Assembly: GCF_019449565.1 (NCBI RefSeq)
Contig: NZ_JAGRPM010000025.1
Location: forward strand, 19,176 to 83,175
Origin: Rhodoblastus sp.
Lineage (GTDB): Bacteria; Pseudomonadota; Alphaproteobacteria; Rhizobiales; Beijerinckiaceae
Direction of reading: 5' to 3'
Length of the DNA stretch: 64,000 bases
Numbering within the stretch: position 1 is the stretch's first letter; each line of letters begins with the position of its first letter. Below are positions 1 to 8,026 of this stretch, one piece after another. Position numbers and translations under genes: made by a program. The notes under the pieces are model-generated. The model made no database searches. It had not been told where the DNA came from and saw nothing but the letters and a program-made list of their open reading frames with translations.

Positions 1-1458
1 GGTCTGATGGCGACGGGCTTCGCCGCCGCTGGCATGGTCGATCTCGTTCCCGCGCTGGCCGTCATGCTCGGCGCCAATGTCGGGACAACGCTGGTCGCGC
101 AATTCCTGACGTTCAACGTCACCGCCTTCGCGCCCACTTTCATTCTGCTGGGCGTCATCCTGTTTCGCCGCGATTCAGGCGCGGCGCGCGACGTCGGCCG
201 CGCCTTCATCGGCCTTGGACTGATGTTCCTCGCCCTGAGCCAACTGCTCGACCTCATGATGGTCTATGAGGACACGCCGAGCCTTCGCATGTTGTTGGGC
301 GCGATCGCGACCGAGCCGCTGGTCGATGTATTGGTCGCGGCGGGTCTGACCTGGGCGGCGCATTCGAGCGTTGCGGTCGTACTGTTCGTCATGTCTCTCG
401 CCGCGCGCGGCGCCGTGCCGCCCGACGCCGCTTTCGCGCTGGTTCTCGGCGCGAATATCGGCGCGGCCATCAACCCGGTGCTGGAAGGGCCGGCCGGCGA
501 CGATCCGGTGGCGAAGCGCCTGCCGCTGGGCAATCTCATAACCCGTGTGGCGGGAGCAGCGGTCGCGCTGGCCTTTCTCGCGCCGATCGGCCGGTTCATG
601 GTCACGGCTTTCCCGGACAATGGCCGGGCGGTGGTGAATTTCCACACCTTGTTCAACCTGGTCGTCGCGGCGGCCTTTTTCCCTATTCTTCCTTATTACG
701 CCTCGCTGCTGAAGCGCCTCCTGCCGCGTCGCGAGGATCCGGCGGACCCCGCGAACCCCATCTATCTCGACGCCGCGGCGCGGGAGACCCCAATTATCGC
801 TTTGGGCGGCGCAGGGCGCGAGGCGCTCCGACTGGTCGATCTGGTGCAGGAGACAATCGGCGCGACGCGTCTGGCGGTTGAAAAGGGGGATCGCCGCGCC
901 GCGGTCGAGGCCCGGCGCCGCGACGATCTGATCGATCGGCTCGCGGGAGCAATCAAGGGCTATCTTGTTTCGCTCGATCCGGAGGCCTTGAGCGCGGCGG
1001 ATCAGCGCCGCATGGGGGAGATCGCGACTTTCGTCTCCGAAATCGAGCAGGCGGGCGACGCGCTGTCGCGCGGCTTCCTTGCCGCCCTCGCCAAACAGCT
1101 CAAGGACGCCATTGGGCTCGACCCAGCGGATCGCGACGAAGTCCTGCGCATGATTGATCGCCTCGACGGCAATCTCCGCACGGCGGGATCGCTGTTCATG
1201 ACCGAAGATCCGCGCGTGGCGCATCTTCTGGCCGACGAGAAAATTGCGTTTCGCGATGCTGAGTCGCAGGCGGCGCTCGCCCATCTGAACGCCATCGGCT
1301 CCGGTTCCGCCGCGCTCGCCCGGGCCAGCGCGTTCCGGCTCGAATTGATGCGCGACCTCAAGCAGATCAATGGTCACATCGTCGCCGCTTCGGCCTATCC
1401 TTTGCTGGAGCGAACTGGCGAATTGTTGCCGAGCCGGCACCTCGCCAGGAAGCGTTGA
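1..1458 (+). CDS. Na+/phosphate cotransporter family protein, 5'-truncated by window edge
   Basis: The frame is open to base 1, so the true start lies upstream and only the last ~485 residues are seen. The visible part begins with hydrophobic segments and the repeat-type motif LGANVGTT, with a second copy, LGANIGAAINP, about 130 residues on; this pair is typical of NptA/PhoU-type Na/Pi cotransporters. After residue ~240 the protein becomes soluble and helical, matching a PhoU-like C-terminal domain. The likely role is sodium-coupled phosphate uptake or efflux at the inner membrane. It sits directly upstream of a small membrane protein on the same strand. The family is clear; direction of transport and specificity are inferred. 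Confidence 0.88.
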   Translation, partial: GLMATGFAAAGMVDLVPALAVMLGANVGTTLVAQFLTFNVTAFAPTFILLGVILFRRDSGAARDVGRAFIGLGLMFLALSQLLDLMMVYEDTPSLRMLLGAIATEPLVDVLVAAGLTWAAHSSVAVVLFVMSLAARGAVPPDAAFALVLGANIGAAINPVLEGPAGDDPVAKRLPLGNLITRVAGAAVALAFLAPIGRFMVTAFPDNGRAVVNFHTLFNLVVAAAFFPILPYYASLLKRLLPRREDPADPANPIYLDAAARETPIIALGGAGREALRLVDLVQETIGATRLAVEKGDRRAAVEARRRDDLIDRLAGAIKGYLVSLDPEALSAADQRRMGEIATFVSEIEQAGDALSRGFLAALAKQLKDAIGLDPADRDEVLRMIDRLDGNLRTAGSLFMTEDPRVAHLLADEKIAFRDAESQAALAHLNAIGSGSAALARASAFRLELMRDLKQINGHIVAASAYPLLERTGELLPSRHLARKR

Positions 1459-1494
1459 GCGTTTCGAACACGAGAGCTTTTTTGAGGACCGCTC

Positions 1495-1773
1495 ATGCGC
1501 AAGGCGTTCCAGAAAATCCTGGCCTTCCACTGGGTCACGACCTTCCTGCTGATGGGCGTATTTTCCTTCCTCGGCGCCCTGGCCTCGGTCAATATTTTCG
1601 TCATGCTGGAGGCGAATGTCCGCTTCCTCTCGGTCCATGGCGCGATGGCGGTGATGGAAGGCGCGTTGACGCAGCTTGGCCAGCTTCTGGCGTCGGGCCT
1701 GTTCGCGCTCGCCATGTATCTGGGCTTCAAGGCCTGCGAACGCGTGCTGGTGGAGAAAATTCTTGAAAAATGA
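1495..1773 (+). CDS. small two-helix membrane protein of unknown function
   Basis: A 92-residue product with two hydrophobic stretches (about residues 12-38 and 62-84) and a basic N terminus, so probably an inner-membrane hairpin. GAGGA lies 7-8 bases before the ATG. It follows the Na/Pi cotransporter by 36 bp and may be co-transcribed with it. Its stop is immediately adjacent to the stop of the convergent flavin reductase gene. I do not recognise the family. Confidence 0.6.
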   Translation: MRKAFQKILAFHWVTTFLLMGVFSFLGALASVNIFVMLEANVRFLSVHGAMAVMEGALTQLGQLLASGLFALAMYLGFKACERVLVEKILEK

Positions 1774-2382
1774 TCAGACCGGCCGGCGCATGTCGAACAG
1801 GGCGCCGATGGTGGCGTAATCGCCGGCATAGCCGCAACGCAGCAGCGGTTGGGCGGCGACGAGATCGAACTTGCCGTCGCGCAGAAAGGCCGGGTCGATG
1901 TGGACGCCGACCACCTGGCCGATGGTCAGGACATTGCCCATCGGTTCGCCGGAGATGTCCTTCAGCCGGATGATTTCCGTCACCTTGCATTCGAGGCTGC
2001 ATGGACTCGCTGCGACCCGAGGCGCCTTCACCTTCACGCAAGGCGCCGTCTCCAGCCCGGCGTATTCGAACTCGCTTTGTCCGCGCGGGAGGGACGCGGC
2101 GCTGGCGTTCATCGCCTCGCGCAGCGCGAAACTCGCCATGTTCCAGACGAATTCGCCGCTCTCCTCGGCAAAGGAGGCGCTGTCCTTGGCGCCCTCGCTG
2201 GAAAAGGCGAGCAAAGGCGGGGCGCCGCCAATGGCGTTGAAGAAGCTGTAGGGCGCCAGATTGACCGCGCCCGATGGGCTGCGCGTGGAAATCCAGCCGA
2301 TCGGGCGCGGGGCGACCATCGCCTTGAACGGATCGTGCGGGAGCAGGGCGCGATCGCGGCGGTCGGGCTCGTAAAACATCAT
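1774..2382 (-). CDS. flavin reductase-like domain protein (FMN-binding split barrel)
   Basis: A 202-residue protein with the N-terminal signature of the flavin reductase-like family: ARPIGWISTRSPSGAVNLAPYSFFNAIG at about residues 25-52, which lines the FMN site. It resembles proteins annotated as flavin reductases or nitrilotriacetate monooxygenase component B. The probable role is NAD(P)H-dependent reduction of flavin or FMN-bound redox chemistry in the cytoplasm; the substrate is unknown. Its ATG overlaps the stop of the upstream glycosylase gene by 4 bp, so it is probably the last gene of a three-gene minus-strand operon. Confidence 0.85.
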   Translation of the reverse strand: MMFYEPDRRDRALLPHDPFKAMVAPRPIGWISTRSPSGAVNLAPYSFFNAIGGAPPLLAFSSEGAKDSASFAEESGEFVWNMASFALREAMNASAASLPRGQSEFEYAGLETAPCVKVKAPRVAASPCSLECKVTEIIRLKDISGEPMGNVLTIGQVVGVHIDPAFLRDGKFDLVAAQPLLRCGYAGDYATIGALFDMRRPV

Positions 2383-3107
2383 TCCTCGCCGTGCATGCGC
2401 TGGAGCAGGGTCTGAGCGTCGAGATTCTCGCCCGCCGACATCGCGCAGATGCGCGAGAGCGCGACAAAGCTCAGGCCAGTCTCCTGCGCCCAGCCATTAA
2501 ACGCCGTCTGCGCCGCGGCCAGATCGCGTTTCGACGTCGCCTTTTCAGAAATTTCGACGCCGGACTCGCGCAAGGACGTCAGCACGTCGCCCGAAAGGAT
2601 GAAGGCGTCCCAGCCGATGAAGCGCAGAAAATATTGGCCAGTCATGCCGCCGAGCCGCGCGCCGTTTTTGGCGAGAAAAGCGAGGAGGCCGATCTCGTCG
2701 CCAGCGGGCCAGTCGGCGAGCAGCCGCCCGAAGGAGCCGCGCTCCGCCGCCACGCGGCTGACAAAGGCCGCGTTGTGGCGGACGGCGGCGATCTTCGCGC
2801 CATGGCGGACGATGCGCGCATCGCTCGCCAGCCGATCCCAGAACTCGTCCGGCTCGAAGGCGAGCCTTTGCGGCTGGAAGCCCAGAAAAGCCTCTTCGAA
2901 GCCGGGCCATTTCTGGTCGATCACCCGCCAGACGAAGCCTGCGCAGAAAATGCGCCGCGTCATGCCGGCCAGGATACGGTCGTCGGGCGTCCCCGCCAGA
3001 TCGGCGTTGGAGATGCGCCCCGGCAGCAAGGCGGCCAGCGCGTACGCGCCGCCCTTGCGGCGTTCGGCGCGCCTGCGAATGGCGGCGAAACCCGCGGCCA
3101 TGTTCAC
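2379..3107 (-). CDS. DNA-3-methyladenine glycosylase I family protein
   Basis: A 242-residue Tag-family base-excision repair glycosylase. Typical features are FCAGFVWRVIDQKWPGFEEAF (about 54-74), NAAFV, and a helical core with GGMTGQYFLRFIGWDAF near 155-171. The usual N- and C-terminal Cys/His zinc-snap residues of Escherichia coli Tag are not obvious, so this is a divergent branch. It should remove N3-alkylated adenine from DNA. It overlaps the genes on both sides by 4 bp (ATGA-type), implying translational coupling with the GST and flavin reductase genes. Family assignment is firm; substrate range is inferred. Confidence 0.85.
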   Translation of the reverse strand: MNMAAGFAAIRRRAERRKGGAYALAALLPGRISNADLAGTPDDRILAGMTRRIFCAGFVWRVIDQKWPGFEEAFLGFQPQRLAFEPDEFWDRLASDARIVRHGAKIAAVRHNAAFVSRVAAERGSFGRLLADWPAGDEIGLLAFLAKNGARLGGMTGQYFLRFIGWDAFILSGDVLTSLRESGVEISEKATSKRDLAAAQTAFNGWAQETGLSFVALSRICAMSAGENLDAQTLLQRMHGEE

Positions 3108-3820
3108 GCCTTCGCTTTGACGCTCTCGGCGGTCTGGCCGAACAGGACCTTTTTCGCTTCTTCCGTCATTGGCGCGGTCGGGCGGATCTTCTCGCCGATC
3201 TCATAGGCTTTCACGACCGCCGGGCGTGCGCGGATGGCGTCGAACCAACGGCGCAGATGCGGAAAATCATCGAGATTTTGCTGCTGGTTCTTCCACGGGA
3301 CGATCCAGGGATAGCTGGCCATGTCGGCAATGGAAAAAGCGCCGGCGACGAAGCCGCCGGAATCCTGGGTCGTGGCGAGCTGGCGATCGAGCACGCCATA
3401 GAGCCGGTTGGTCTCTTTCACATAGCGGTCGATGGCATAGGGTATTTGCTCCGGCGCATAGACGCCGAAATGATGATTCTGCCCGGCCATCGGGCCAAGC
3501 CCGCCCATCTGCCAGTAGAGCCATTGCAGCGCCGCATATTTCTCGCGGGTGGCGGCAGGCAGGAACTTGCCGGTCTTTTCGGCCAGATATTGGAGAATGG
3601 CGCCCGATTCGAAAATGGAAATCGGCGCGCCGCCATCGGCGGGGGCGTGGTCGATGATCGCCGGCATGCGATTATTCGGCGCGATTTTGAGGAAGTCCGG
3701 CTTGAACTGGTCGCCCGCGCCGATATTGATCGGCCTGATTTCATAGGGCAGGCCGGCTTCCTCAAGGAAAATCGTGATCTTGTGGCCATTGGGAGTGGGC
3801 CAGTAAAAAAGTTCGATCAT
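3104..3820 (-). CDS. glutathione S-transferase family protein, YfcG/YghU-like disulfide reductase
   Basis: A 238-residue protein with a thioredoxin-fold N-terminal domain (FYWPTPNGHKITIFLEEAGLPYE, residues 5-27; NNRMPAI and ESGAIL follow) and an all-helical C-terminal domain. The TPNGxK start motif and length match the GSH-dependent disulfide-bond oxidoreductases YfcG/YghU rather than classical detoxifying GSTs. A GGAAA-type ribosome site precedes the ATG. It is first in the operon with the DNA glycosylase and flavin reductase, which suggests a stress or redox context. Confidence 0.88.
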   Translation of the reverse strand: MIELFYWPTPNGHKITIFLEEAGLPYEIRPINIGAGDQFKPDFLKIAPNNRMPAIIDHAPADGGAPISIFESGAILQYLAEKTGKFLPAATREKYAALQWLYWQMGGLGPMAGQNHHFGVYAPEQIPYAIDRYVKETNRLYGVLDRQLATTQDSGGFVAGAFSIADMASYPWIVPWKNQQQNLDDFPHLRRWFDAIRARPAVVKAYEIGEKIRPTAPMTEEAKKVLFGQTAESVKAKA

Positions 3821-3892
3821 AGTCGCGTTTCCGGTTCTTTGCGTTTAGCTTGATTCTCAACATAGTGTCCGAAAGTCCCTGCGGGGTTTGCA

Positions 3893-5002
3893 ATGCCGAA
3901 AATCTTCCGCGCCATCGGCGCAATGACGGGCACGTCAATGGACGGGGTCGATCTGGCCTTTTTGGAAACAGACGGCCGCCAGATGCTGAAATTCGGGCCA
4001 GCGGCCTCCTATCCTTTTTCCGACGCCGACCGCGTCCTGCTGCGCGGCGCCGTGGACGCGGCCAGATATCTCGTCAAGCGTGATGACCGGCCGGGCCTGC
4101 TGGCGGAGGCGGAAGACCTGGTCACCAACCGTCATATCGAGGCGATCCGCGATTTTCTGACGCGCGAAAGCATCGATCCGGCGGCGGTTGACGTCATCGG
4201 CTTCCACGGCCAGACCGTGCTGCACCGTCCCGACCGGGGCCTGACAGTGCAACTCGGCGACGGCGCCTTCCTCGCCCGCACCGTGGGCATCGACGTCGCC
4301 TATGACTTGCGCGCTGCGGATATGGCGGCGGGCGGGCAGGGCGCGCCTCTGGTTCCGGTCTATCATCGCGCATTGGCCGAGGCCTCGGGCGCCATCCTGC
4401 CCATGTTGTTCGTCAATATCGGCGGCGTCGCCAACATTACCTATGTCACGGCGAATGCGGACCCGCTGGCCTGCGACGCGGGGCCGGGCAATGCCTTGCT
4501 CGACGACCTGATGCTGGCCCGCACGGGCGCCGCAATGGATAGGGACGGCGCCTGCGCGCTGTCAGGCTCGGTGAACGAGGCCGCGCTCGCGGCTTTGACC
4601 GCTCACTCCTATTTCTCACAAAAGCCGCCGAAGTCACTGGACCGGAACGCGTTTTCGCCAAAAGCTGTTTCAGCTCTGGCGACGCCCGACGCCGCTGCGA
4701 CCATTGTCGCCTTCACGGCGTGCGGCATTCTCGCCCATCTGCGCTTCCTGCCCGAGACGCCGCGCATGATCGTTCTCTGCGGCGGCGGCGCGCATAATCC
4801 CGCCATTGTCCAGGCGCTGGCCGAGCGCGCGCCCTGTCCGGTGCGGCGCGCCGAGGACTTCGGCTGGGATGCGCAGGCCATCGAGGCCCAGGCCTTCGCC
4901 TTCCTCGGCGTGCGCTCGGTCAAGGGCCTGCCGCTGACCTTCCCGAGCACGACCGGCGTGAGCGAACCTATGACCGGCGGCGCGCTGGCTTGGGCAGGCT
5001 AA
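3893..5002 (+). CDS. anmK: anhydro-N-acetylmuramic acid kinase
   Basis: A 369-residue enzyme that phosphorylates and opens 1,6-anhydro-MurNAc in peptidoglycan recycling, giving MurNAc-6-phosphate. The N-terminal ATP-site motif GTSMDGVD is at residues 13-20. IGFHGQTVLHRP, INIGGVANITY-like and CDAGPGNALLDD segments follow, and CGGGAHNPAIV lies near the C terminus, all family hallmarks. Length is normal. It diverges from the GST operon with a 72-bp intergenic. The stop codon lies in the first unit of a 15-bp tandem duplication (4991-5020). Confidence 0.95.
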   Translation: MPKIFRAIGAMTGTSMDGVDLAFLETDGRQMLKFGPAASYPFSDADRVLLRGAVDAARYLVKRDDRPGLLAEAEDLVTNRHIEAIRDFLTRESIDPAAVDVIGFHGQTVLHRPDRGLTVQLGDGAFLARTVGIDVAYDLRAADMAAGGQGAPLVPVYHRALAEASGAILPMLFVNIGGVANITYVTANADPLACDAGPGNALLDDLMLARTGAAMDRDGACALSGSVNEAALAALTAHSYFSQKPPKSLDRNAFSPKAVSALATPDAAATIVAFTACGILAHLRFLPETPRMIVLCGGGAHNPAIVQALAERAPCPVRRAEDFGWDAQAIEAQAFAFLGVRSVKGLPLTFPSTTGVSEPMTGGALAWAG

Positions 5003-5020
5003 ATCTGGGCAGGCTAAATC
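4991..5020. repeat. two-copy 15-bp tandem duplication across the anmK stop
   Basis: The unit TGGGCAGGCTAAATC occurs twice head to tail with no mismatch. The anmK TAA is inside the first copy and the second copy holds another TAA. This looks like a recent slippage duplication that leaves the protein unchanged. Confidence 0.85.
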
Positions 5021-5030
5021 CGGGCGGCGC

Positions 5031-5375
5031 TCAGCGCTGGCTGGGCAAAGCGATGACGTCGAGGGCCTTAAGGCAGTCCGCTTCCTTGCCCTGCGCCTCG
5101 AACTGCCGCGCCTGATCGAGCGCCTTCGCGGCCTTGGCCCGGGCGACCCCCTTGGCGGCGGCGATCGAATCGGGCGTCGGCTGGTGGTGCGTGGTCGCGA
5201 AATCCGATTCCTTCATATCCAGCGGGATATCGCCGCCCGTGTCGAGCACGTTTTGCAGGCGCGCGATCTCGCTATGGCAAGTCTTGTTCTGGGCGAAGGC
5301 TGGCGCGGCGAGGGCCAGGGGCAGGGCGAAAGCCGAGGCGAGGGTGAGAATCTTGAGTGTGACGGCGCGGGTCAT
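5031..5375 (-). CDS. secreted/periplasmic protein of unknown function
   Basis: A 114-residue protein with a clear signal peptide: basic start MTRAVTLK, hydrophobic core, and an APAFAQ cleavage site near residue 29. The mature part is hydrophilic and helical, with one cysteine near its start (NKTCHSEIARL) and one near its end (KEADCLKAL) that may pair. I chose the ATG at 5375 because GGAAAGGAGC lies just upstream; an in-frame upstream ATG would add 16 residues and hide the signal. It is convergent with anmK. I do not recognise the family. Confidence 0.7.
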   Translation of the reverse strand: MTRAVTLKILTLASAFALPLALAAPAFAQNKTCHSEIARLQNVLDTGGDIPLDMKESDFATTHHQPTPDSIAAAKGVARAKAAKALDQARQFEAQGKEADCLKALDVIALPSQR

Positions 5376-5453
5376 AATGCGCTCCTTTCCGGGAACGGGC
5401 GAAAGGCCGGGATAAAGTGTCAAGTTTCGAGCAATCTGGCAAATTCGGCTGGC

Positions 5454-6347
5454 TCAGTCCTCATTCGCATAAAGCCGCCGCATTTCGGCGATGTCGTCCA
5501 TCGAAGGCAGGCCGGCCTCATTGCCCAGATGCTGGATCTTGAAGGCCGACGCCGCGCGGGCGAAATCGAAATGCTCCGCCCAGCGTGCGCTACGGTTGCG
5601 CAGATAGGAGGCGAGATAGGCGCCGTGGAACACGTCGCCAGCGCCGGAGGTGTCGATCACCTTGTCCGATGGCACGGGCAGGGCGGGCATGCGCGAGATG
5701 AGGCCATCCTCGTCGCTCCAGAGCAGGCCGCGTTCGCCCTCGGTCACCGCGGCGATCTTGACCCCGCGCGCCGCGAGATAGGCCAGGGTCTCCAGCGCGG
5801 TGAGCTTCAGTTGCGCGCAAAAGGCCTCCGCCACCACGGCGATGTCAATGGAGTGCAGCACTTCCTCGGTATTGACGCGCAGGGCGCCGCCGTCAAGCGA
5901 GGTCAGCAGGCCCTTCTCCCGGAAGGCCTTGGCATAATAAAGCGCGGCGTCGGCCTGGTGACCGTCGAGATGCAGCGCCTCATAGCTCGACACGTCGAGC
6001 TTCATGAAGGGGCGGAGGTGATGCGAATCGCGCGCACGCAGAATGGCGCGCTTGCCGCCGCTCGGCAGCACGAAGGACAGCGAGGAGCGCGCGACTTTGC
6101 GCGGATAGATCGAGACGCCGTATTTATGCGCCATTTCCCAGAACATCTGCCCGAGCCAGTCGTCGGCCATGGTGGTGAGCAGATCGGGCTGAAGGCCGAG
6201 CCGGGCGCAGGCGAAGGCGGCGGTCACCGCATTGCCTCCGAAGGAGACCGCGAAGTCCTTCGCGACGGATTTCTCATCGCCCGAGGGCATGACGTCGGTG
6301 ATCATCGTCATGTCGATATAGGTATGTCCGACAAAAAGGGCGGTCAC
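5454..6347 (-). CDS. PfkB-family carbohydrate kinase
   Basis: A 297-residue ribokinase/PfkB-type sugar kinase. SFGGNAVTAAFACARLG (about 35-51) is the substrate-side glycine motif, and DTSGAGDVFHGAYLA (about 238-252) is the ATP/anion-hole signature with its catalytic aspartate. The substrate cannot be told from sequence; a ribokinase, fructokinase or sulfosugar kinase is possible. The start is a GTG with a weak ribosome site, so the exact N terminus is uncertain. It is separated by 78 bp from the upstream secreted-protein gene. Confidence 0.88.
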   Translation of the reverse strand: MTALFVGHTYIDMTMITDVMPSGDEKSVAKDFAVSFGGNAVTAAFACARLGLQPDLLTTMADDWLGQMFWEMAHKYGVSIYPRKVARSSLSFVLPSGGKRAILRARDSHHLRPFMKLDVSSYEALHLDGHQADAALYYAKAFREKGLLTSLDGGALRVNTEEVLHSIDIAVVAEAFCAQLKLTALETLAYLAARGVKIAAVTEGERGLLWSDEDGLISRMPALPVPSDKVIDTSGAGDVFHGAYLASYLRNRSARWAEHFDFARAASAFKIQHLGNEAGLPSMDDIAEMRRLYANED

Positions 6348-6521
6348 GGCGGGCTCGTTGGGCGGGTGGCTATCGGGGCGATTAATTCACAAAATCCTTT
6401 TGCTGTCTTTGACTATTGTCACGCCTGCGCTGACGCAAGTCCGGCCTTGCGGCGCGGGACTTGAACCTCGCCCCGCAGCGCGCGATGAAATCGATGACGC
6501 CTCAATTGCGGACGCACACCC

Positions 6522-7157
6522 ATGACCAAGACCAATCCCGACCTCGCCGCCCTCGTCTCGGAGGCTGGCGAGCGAAGCGCCGGAACGCCTGTCTCGTCAT
6601 TGTTCATCGGACGCTGGTCGTCGCGAGCGATGACGGGCGAGCCCATTCCGGACGAGATTCTGTTCGCCTTGTTCGAGGCGGCGCGATTCGCTCCATCCAG
6701 TTACAATTCCCAACCGTGGCGCTTTGCCTTCGCCCGGCGCGGCGAACCGGATTTCGATAAATTCTTCGCCTGCCTGAGCGAAATGAATCAGGTCTGGGCC
6801 AAGCAGGCTTCGGCCCTGGTCCTGATCGCCAGCAAGGCGGCGTTTACGCCCCCTGGCCAGAAGGAACAGGCATCGTCCGCCAGCGCCTCCTTCGACACGG
6901 GCGCGGCCTGGGCGAGCCTCGCGTTTCAGGCGGCGCTGCTGGGTTGGACGACGCGGGCCATGGGCGGGTTCGACAAGGAGCGCGCGCGCGTCGCCGCCCG
7001 CGCGGCGGAAAGCCTCAAGCTGGAAGCGATGATCGCCATCGGCCGGCGCGGCGACGCGTCCAGCCTTCCTGCGGATCGCCAGCCGCTGGAAAAGCCCAAT
7101 GGTCGCAAGGCGATTGCGGATATCGTTTTCGCCGGCGGCTTTCCCGACGATTGCTGA
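6522..7157 (+). CDS. nitroreductase family protein
   Basis: A 211-residue FMN-dependent oxidoreductase. The FMN-phosphate region RWSSRAMTGEPIPDE (about 30-44) is followed by ARFAPSSYNSQPWRF, a standard nitroreductase-fold motif. The C-terminal part carries AAESLKLEAMIAIGRRG. The substrate is unknown; nitroaromatics, quinones or enal compounds are typical. It is transcribed with queE 65 bp downstream. Confidence 0.88.
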   Translation: MTKTNPDLAALVSEAGERSAGTPVSSLFIGRWSSRAMTGEPIPDEILFALFEAARFAPSSYNSQPWRFAFARRGEPDFDKFFACLSEMNQVWAKQASALVLIASKAAFTPPGQKEQASSASASFDTGAAWASLAFQAALLGWTTRAMGGFDKERARVAARAAESLKLEAMIAIGRRGDASSLPADRQPLEKPNGRKAIADIVFAGGFPDDC

Positions 7158-7222
7158 GGGGGCGAAGGCAATTGATCTGGTCGTCGCGAAATCCGATATA
7201 GGATCGGCGCAAGGGAGCCGGG

Positions 7223-7855
7223 ATGACCTATAGCGTCAAGGAAATGTTCAAGACCTTGCAGGGCGAGGGCGGGCAGGCCGGGCGCGCCGCCGTGTTCTGC
7301 CGCTTCGCTGGCTGCAATCTGTGGAGCGGTCGCGAGGAAGACCGCGCCGAGGCCGCCTGCACCTTTTGCGACACCGATTTCGTTGGAATCGATGGCGAAG
7401 GCGGCGGCAAATTCGCCACGGCGGAGGATCTCGCCCGACGGCTCGCCGAGGTCTGGGGCGAGGGCGGGGTGGGGCGCTGCGTCGTCTTCACCGGCGGCGA
7501 GCCTTTGCTGCAGCTCGATTCCGCGTTGATCGACGCCGCCCACGCCCAGGGCTTTTTCGTCGCGGTCGAAAGCAATGGGACGCTCGCGCCGCCGCCGGGA
7601 ATCGACTGGCTGTGCGTCAGCCCCAAGGCGGGCGCGCCGCTGCGCGTGAGTCACGGACAGGAACTGAAGCTGGTCTTTCCCCAGTCGGGGCTGGCGCCGG
7701 AAGAGTTCGAGGCGCTGGCGTTCGAACGGCTGTTCCTGCAGCCCATGGACGGGCCGGACCGTGAGCGCAACACGCGCGAGGCGATCGCCTTTTGCCTGGC
7801 CCATCCGCGCTGGCGATTGAGCCTTCAGACCCACAAGATGATCGGCATTCCATAA
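7223..7855 (+). CDS. queE: 7-carboxy-7-deazaguanine synthase (radical SAM)
   Basis: A 210-residue enzyme for the ring contraction that makes 7-carboxy-7-deazaguanine, the third step of preQ0/queuosine synthesis. The N terminus YSVKEMFKTLQGEGGQAGR is diagnostic. The cluster cysteines are C31, C46 and C49, a CX14CX2C spacing known from Burkholderia-type QueE rather than the usual CX3CX2C. FTGGEPLLQLD (S-adenosylmethionine-binding GGE motif) follows. GGGAG precedes the ATG. queF, a later step, is at 51968-52429. Confidence 0.93.
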   Translation: MTYSVKEMFKTLQGEGGQAGRAAVFCRFAGCNLWSGREEDRAEAACTFCDTDFVGIDGEGGGKFATAEDLARRLAEVWGEGGVGRCVVFTGGEPLLQLDSALIDAAHAQGFFVAVESNGTLAPPPGIDWLCVSPKAGAPLRVSHGQELKLVFPQSGLAPEEFEALAFERLFLQPMDGPDRERNTREAIAFCLAHPRWRLSLQTHKMIGIP

Positions 7856-8026
7856 GCGGGTGTTCGAAGCGGGTTTTCGTGAGCCAGTTCAAGGCTGTTG
7901 CAAAAAGACAATGGTTGTGGAAAAAAGGCGCCGTCAGGCTGGAGCTGCGCCGGGAATTGATTTGAATCGGAGCAAGCTCGGCGCAAGATGTTAACCTGAT
8001 GATCCTGTAAGCGCCGCCATGAGCGC

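Noticed and set aside
7158..7222. A preQ1 riboswitch before queE
   Set aside because: The 65-bp leader lacks the short stem and A-rich tail expected. The same applies to the queF leader at 52430-52627.
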